Source: Hyparrhenia diplandra | Taxonomy: Eukaryota; Streptophyta; Magnoliopsida; Poales; Poaceae | Direction of reading: 5' to 3' | Assembly: GCA_015847255.1 (NCBI GenBank) | Contig: JADLZK010009303.1 | Coordinates: 62,001-126,000, forward strand | Length of the DNA stretch: 64,000 nt | Part shown: positions 59,261 through 64,000 of the stretch, piece by piece | Layout: each line of letters starts with the position of its first letter | Position numbering within the stretch: position 1 is the first letter of the stretch | Position numbers and translations under genes: made by a program | The notes under the pieces: model-generated | Databases searched by the model: none | What the model saw: the letters and a program-made list of their open reading frames with translations, nothing else | What the model was told of the DNA's origin: nothing

Positions 59261-59654
59261 CGATGGGGCTTCTTTTCCTGTTCATTCATTCTTTCAATCT
59301 ACTAGGCCTCAGACTGTGCCTGCTGAAGACGGACACCTCTGAGCTGAATTCTTTTTGCTTGGTTACCGAATTAGTGTAGGATGATGTAATCTTCATGATC
59401 AGCTGTTCAGATCAGGGCACCTGATTTGTGCCAAGATATTGAGATGCATTTTTTTGGGTAATCACTGAACTCAGAATCAAGTACTGATAAAATTAAGAAA
59501 GGAGTCGCAGAATGAAACTGGAAAAACTAAATCATACTGAGCATTTCATACATAATCCATGCTCCATTTTCTATGGACCTGATTTGCACCAAGACCTTCG
59601 TTGAGGTGGAATTCTCCACTTCCGGCATAACGCATAATCGCTTTGTTTAACTAG
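59261..59654. other. 3' flank of the U-box gene
   Basis: Probably 3' UTR and short intergenic DNA; nothing else seen. Confidence 0.5.
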
Positions 59655-61110
59655 TAGGATGCAGGTTCCATTTGTTTGGGTCATTCGGTTAACATAGAAC
59701 TTGCTAAAATGAACTAAAAAAGCTATTACTGATAATTGCTGACCGGGTACCAAAGCTAATTAAGCTACACATGCTGTGGTATTGCAAATCCAATTAATAT
59801 TCTTAAGCCAATGTACTGAAATTTGAACTAAATGTTTTTCAGTGGAGATAGAAATAGCTAGTCAAAGATGAAAACGAAATTGCTGCTTCTACCAAAAATG
59901 ATAACACACACATACAGAATGAAAAGAATCAGGTACTCATGTCATACTAAAACGCTGAAATGTTGATTTTATATGTATAATATGTTGAGATAGATTTAGC
60001 TATTATTTTTTTTATCACAAAACATGTATTAAGATTTCTAGTATATGTATTGTTTTCCTCAAGTTAGTTCAGGTATTTTTTTTTTTCTGAAAATAATTAC
60101 AAGGATCCAGTATTGCAACTCCAGTTGATTTATCAGGTAATAATATGAAAGATCCATCTTTTATCAAGCTCGGTGCCTTTTTGTTGACGTGAAACGTGAC
60201 AAGAAAGAGGATGATAGCCTCCTGTTATGCAAGCTAATTTTTAAAGAATTCACCTGTTCAAGAAAACAACAGAGAAATCAAATAAATATAGCAATACTGA
60301 TTCTATGCTTACTAAGATGGAAGATATGCTGTTCGTAAAAAAAAAAAAAATATGCCACTTGAACAGTTTTGGTCCTGATATGATTGTGCTATCACGAAGC
60401 ATGCAAAATCAGTCAATGGACCTCACGTTATCTTGTGTGTGATTTGTTCTCTATGTGGAATATTTCTTTTTTTAATAATATATATATGCGTGAGATGCAT
60501 GGTTTTAGAATTAGCTTTTCTTTTCTTTATTTGATCTTGAGTCGCATATGCATGGTTATATTTTTTTTATGAAACAGGAGGGGTTAAAGATTATACAAAG
60601 GCCTCTAGGCATAGATCTATGTGAATGTGAAGGTGATACTTTGCTTTTGCCCTGGTAATAATCGGTGCAAATTCTTGCCGGAAGACTTGATAGACTAGCA
60701 CATAGTGATAACTATTTCCATGAAGAAAGGCAGTCCAAGTTGCAGCTTGAAAGCAAGTATGTCCTGTTTCAATGACAGCGATCACCTGAAGTCTGAAGAT
60801 GCAGAATAGACCAACAATCCAAAGGGAAGGGGCAGTGAAAAAGCAGGTGACCAATGTCTTCTTCAACATTCTCATTACAGAGGACACAGATGTAATCAGG
60901 TAGGTGCATGTTTCGTGTGTTCAGCATAGCCCTGGTGCTTAAACAGTCCTGAAGAAATGCAGGGTTATGGTTGTATCGAAGCAGGTTATTATGGCTAATG
61001 TTTGGCCTTCTAGATTAGGTTGGATTTTTTATTTCCATTTAATCTCTGTCAAGAAATCCTAAACATTATCTCCATACATCTTATCTTACACTCCTATAGA
61101 GCTAAACCCA
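59655..61110 (+). repeat. 1.5-kb tandem duplication, copy A
   Basis: From GCAGGTTCCATTTGTTTGGG to the passage AGATTAGGTTGGATTTTT and AATCTCTGTCAAGAAATCC, matched in order by copy B about 1.5 kb to the right, with substitutions and indels throughout. Non-coding. Confidence 0.88.
60562..60990 (-). mobile_element. LINE fragment with zinc-knuckle remnant
   Basis: The minus strand encodes, around 60800-60890, CVLCNENVEEDIGHLLFHC, the zf-RVT type zinc finger found at the end of plant LINE ORF2, followed by FPLDCWSILHLQ. It ends CCTGTTTCATAAAAAAAA at 60562. Stops and shifts interrupt it. Copy B keeps only the extreme tail here, so the LINE came before the duplication and was largely deleted from B. 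Confidence 0.7.
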
Positions 61111-61322
61111 ATTAGATGTTTCTATCAACATACAAGCTATCCACCTCATCAATCACTACTGGATACAAGCTACACATGTTGCAGGTTCCATTTGTTTGGG
61201 TCATTTGGGTCATTCGGGTTAACATACAACTTGCTAAAATGAACTAAAAAGCCATCGGTCCTTGGATTGCTAATTAGGGTTATGACAGGGTTCATAGGGG
61301 GGTACCAAAGCTAATTGTTGTG

Positions 61323-61373
61323 GCTACATATGCTGTGTCATTCTCAAAAAAAAAAAAAGCTACATATGCTGTG
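61323..61373 (+). mobile_element. Tail-only retroposon (21-bp insert), only in copy B
   Basis: Perfect GCTACATATGCTGTG at 61323-61337 and 61359-61373 around TCATTCTC plus 13 A. Copy A has the empty site (GCTACACATGCTGTG near 59763), which shows directly that this is an insertion. Confidence 0.8.
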
Positions 61374-61574
61374 GTATTGCAAATCCTATTAATATTCTTA
61401 AGCTAATGTACTGAGTTTGAACTAAATGTTTTTCACTGGAGATAGAAATAGCTGGTCAAAGATGAACACGAAATTGTTGCTACTACCAAAAATGATAACA
61501 CACACATACAGAATGAAAAGAATCAGGTACTCATGTCATACTAAAACGCTGAAATATTGAATTTATATGTATAA

Positions 61575-61878
61575 CGCGGACGCGAAAACGCCGCGCGCCA
61601 AACGGAATTTCGCCTCCTTCGGCGAGAGTCGGATGTCGAGGGACCGGTTCTTAAAGCGGACGCGTGGAAGGCCTCCTCGGGGGGCCCCGGCGGACGGAAT
61701 CCGCGGGACTCCAGGGGGTGGGGCGCCTTATGCGGCTAGAAGGACCCTGAGACCGACCCCGGGTCAAGGGGGCGAAATTGCTGAAGCGCCCGACCGGGGC
61801 ATCCGGCGGCCAGGCGCTGCTGGCGGCGTGGATAGCCTCAGGCTAAACGCTGAAGTCCTGGGGTTCTCTTATTCCGAG
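61575..61878. other. 304-bp GC-rich insert in copy B
   Basis: Copy A reads TGTATAA-TATGTTGAG; copy B has 304 bp between these halves. The insert is very GC-rich in AT-rich surroundings and is open in one plus frame (SFGESRMSRDRFLKRTRGRP and on). No terminal repeats, no target-site duplication, no poly(A). I recognise no protein family. Confidence 0.7.
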
Positions 61879-62225
61879 ATATGTTAAGATAGATTTAGCT
61901 ATTAAATTTTTTTTATCACAAAACATGTATTCAGATTTCTAGTATATGTGTTGTTTTCCTCAAGTTAGTTCTGGTTTTTTTTCTGAAAATAATTACAACG
62001 ATCCAAAGTATTGCAACTCGATCCAATTGATTTGTCAGGTAATAATGTGAAAGATCCACCTTTTATCAAGCTCAGTGCCTTATATATTGACGTGAAACGT
62101 GACACGGAAGAGGATGGTAACATCATGTTAAGCAAGCTAATTTTTTAAAAAGAATTCACCTGTTCAAGAAAACAACAGGGAGATCAAATAAATATTTCAA
62201 TGTTGATTCTATGCTTACTAAGATG

Positions 62226-62260
62226 GAAGATATGCTGTTCGAAAAAAAAAGAAGATATGC
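62226..62260 (+). mobile_element. Tail-only retroposon (15-bp insert), shared by both copies
   Basis: GAAGATATGC at 62226-62235 and 62251-62260 around TGTTCG plus nine A. Copy A has the matching, decayed version near 60325-60360, so this one predates the duplication. Confidence 0.55.
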
Positions 62261-62731
62261 CACTTGAAAAGTTTTGGGCCTGATATGATTGTGCTATCAC
62301 GGAGCATGCAAAATCAGTCAATGGACCTCACGTTATCTTGTGTGTGGTTTGTTTTCTATCCGGAATATTTATTTTATATATATATGTGTGCGTGAGATGC
62401 ATGTTTTTAGAATTAGCTTTTCTTTATTTGATCTGGAGTCGGATATGCATGGTTATGTTCTTTTTATAAAACAGCCCTGACGCGTACGTGATCAAGTCGG
62501 TGTGCTTTTGTGCGCACCGATAACGTATAAGGCTAATGTTTGGCCTTCTAGATTAGGTTGGATTTTTATTTCGAGTTAATCTCTATCAAGAAATCCTAAA
62601 CGTCATCTCCATCTATCTTATACTTTCTATAAAGCTAAACTAACTATTTCTCTCAAAAATACAAGTCAACCACCTCATCTGTCCACTATCGGATACATTT
62701 ATGGTCAACTAACAACTGTAATTATGATCTA

Positions 62732-62966
62732 CTCCCTCCATCAAATTATAAGTCGTTTGACTTTTTTGGCTCCAAGTTTGACCATTCGTCTTATTCAAAA
62801 AATTTACGTAAATATTGTCAAATTCAAGTCATTCTTTAAGAACTTATACTAATAAAGAAAGTCACGGCAAAAAAAAGTGATATTTTGCACAAATTTTTGA
62901 ATAAGGCTGAAGTGGTCAAACTTTTATTAAAAAGTCAAAACGACTTATAATTTAGGATGGAGGGAG
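62732..62966. mobile_element. Stowaway MITE
   Basis: TA at 62730-62731 and 62967-62968. Termini CTCCCTCCATCAAATTATAA and TTATAATTTAGGATGGAGGGAG shortened: inverted over about 20 bp. 235 bp. Confidence 0.9.
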
Positions 62967-62969
62967 TAC

Positions 62970-64000
62970 ATATAAGCAAGACACATCATCCACATAAACT
63001 AGGAGGATACCCGGCATCGGGCGTATTTGTGTATTTTAATTTTTGCATGTAGCCATTCACCAGGATTACTTTGTGTATGTTCAAACAAAGTCAGTAACAA
63101 TACATTTGAATGCATGAAATAGAGTATGTACTTATTGGCATAACGATTATTTAACCTTATGTCTTAAACTCCAAGATTTTAAAACTTCAAACAGTAATAC
63201 TTAGACATGTTGGATGGTTGACAATGTATAGTAGTGTAATAAAGTATATATACTAATTTATTTAAGAAAGTTCTTGGCAGATGATTTTATTCCTCTATCT
63301 TCGTCCTTGACGTGTCATATTGAGATGAACTTGAGAAGTTACCTGCATTTAAAACATGAAAAATATAAGATTATGGAATTGGATGTAACAAAGTGAGGGA
63401 TGCATGCTATGTAGTTAAACGTAGTTGAAGTCACGGCAGCATACACATAAAAGGTTTGCACAAAATTTTTATAAGAAACGCAGGAGGAGCGATTGGAAAC
63501 CATCAAAGGAGTGCAGAAATAAAATGATAGGTGTTAACAACATGTAGTCATGGTCAGGTTTATGTCTAAACAACAATAAATGTGATAACAGCTGCACCAC
63601 CTGTACTTTACAATCCAAAACAACACAGGATGGAATGTTATGCAGGACGGATCGAATAGGATGATGAGTTACAGAATGCATCGGCGCGGATAGGCCTACC
63701 AATTTATCATGTTCATAGCAAATTGACAGAGAGCAAGCAGAGCTGAGTAACATTTGGAGCTTTTTTTCTGCCTTTTAGTTTGAAGGCAGAGAAAAGCTAT
63801 TGTTTTTATTGTTCATGAGTTATTAATTTTTCGGCAATAACTAATTAGTTGTTGTCTACAATTTTATTTATGTTTTACCCATAGCGCACTACATATGAAT
63901 GGTAAGGTGAAGGGGAAAACTTTTTTGAAGTATATGTGAAGTAGCACTTACTGTTTCTTCTGTTGCTTGTTTTCAGTTTGAATTGGATCAACTTGATTGA
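62970..64000. other. Right end of window, no gene recognised
   Basis: AT-rich. The minus-strand frame at 63469-63753 matches nothing I know. A minus-strand GGGTATCCTCCTAGTTT near 63000 is weakly Helitron-like. Confidence 0.35.

Larger units (their letters stand above)
61180..62640 (+). repeat. 1.5-kb tandem duplication, copy B
   Basis: Second copy of 59655-61110. Differs by a 304-bp GC-rich insert (61575-61878), a 21-bp tail-only retroposon with its duplication (61338-61373), and loss of most of the LINE. Confidence 0.88.

Noticed and set aside
1..64000. CRISPR arrays, bacterial operons, rRNA genes
   Set aside because: None seen; the window is plant nuclear DNA.

Overview
The window is nuclear DNA of a grass (Poaceae). 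Four things point there: GT-AG introns with conserved plant exon patterns, GC-rich first exons, Stowaway, Tourist and Mutator MITEs with grass-type termini, and many L1-type and LTR retroelement remnants. From memory, the rice genes for soluble pyrophosphatase, cytosolic FBPase, histone H3 and actin lie together on the long arm of chromosome 1, so this is probably the collinear block of another grass. I cannot name the species.

Layout of genes: a disrupted HEAT INTOLERANT 4-like gene (458-5539, +); a family I inorganic pyrophosphatase (7169-8589, +) convergent with cytosolic fructose-1,6-bisphosphatase (8942-11299, -); an intronless histone H3.1 gene (23023-23433, -); an actin gene with a leader intron (29815-31261 coding, leader exon near 32400, -); an ATL-type RING-H2 ubiquitin ligase (38018-38667, -); a Dof transcription factor (48061-49044, +); and a U-box/ARM ubiquitin ligase (58038-59260, +). 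These are housekeeping and regulatory genes that share no pathway, apart from FBPase and pyrophosphatase, which both serve cytosolic sucrose synthesis.

The space between genes is mostly transposon debris: a non-autonomous L1-like retroposon split by a 3.7-kb solo LTR (14751-20637), a Tourist MITE split by a 1.7-kb solo LTR (24382-26359), an 868-bp PIF/Harbinger-like element with GC-rich cargo (26476-27343), a Mutator MITE (44261-44695), six Stowaway MITEs, several 5'-truncated LINEs with clear target-site duplications, and a 1.5-kb tandem duplication near the right end.

Two patterns stand out. First, about ten insertions of only 9-37 bp consist of a poly(A) run plus a few bases of LINE-like 3' end, and each lies between direct repeats of about 7-16 bp (33 bp in one RTE-like case). 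They look like retroposition events that copied only the tail. Second, five of the eight genes carry one-base frameshifts, mostly in C/G runs shortened by one base, which suggests base-level assembly errors rather than five pseudogenes. The Dof protein also lacks the first of its four zinc-binding cysteines.
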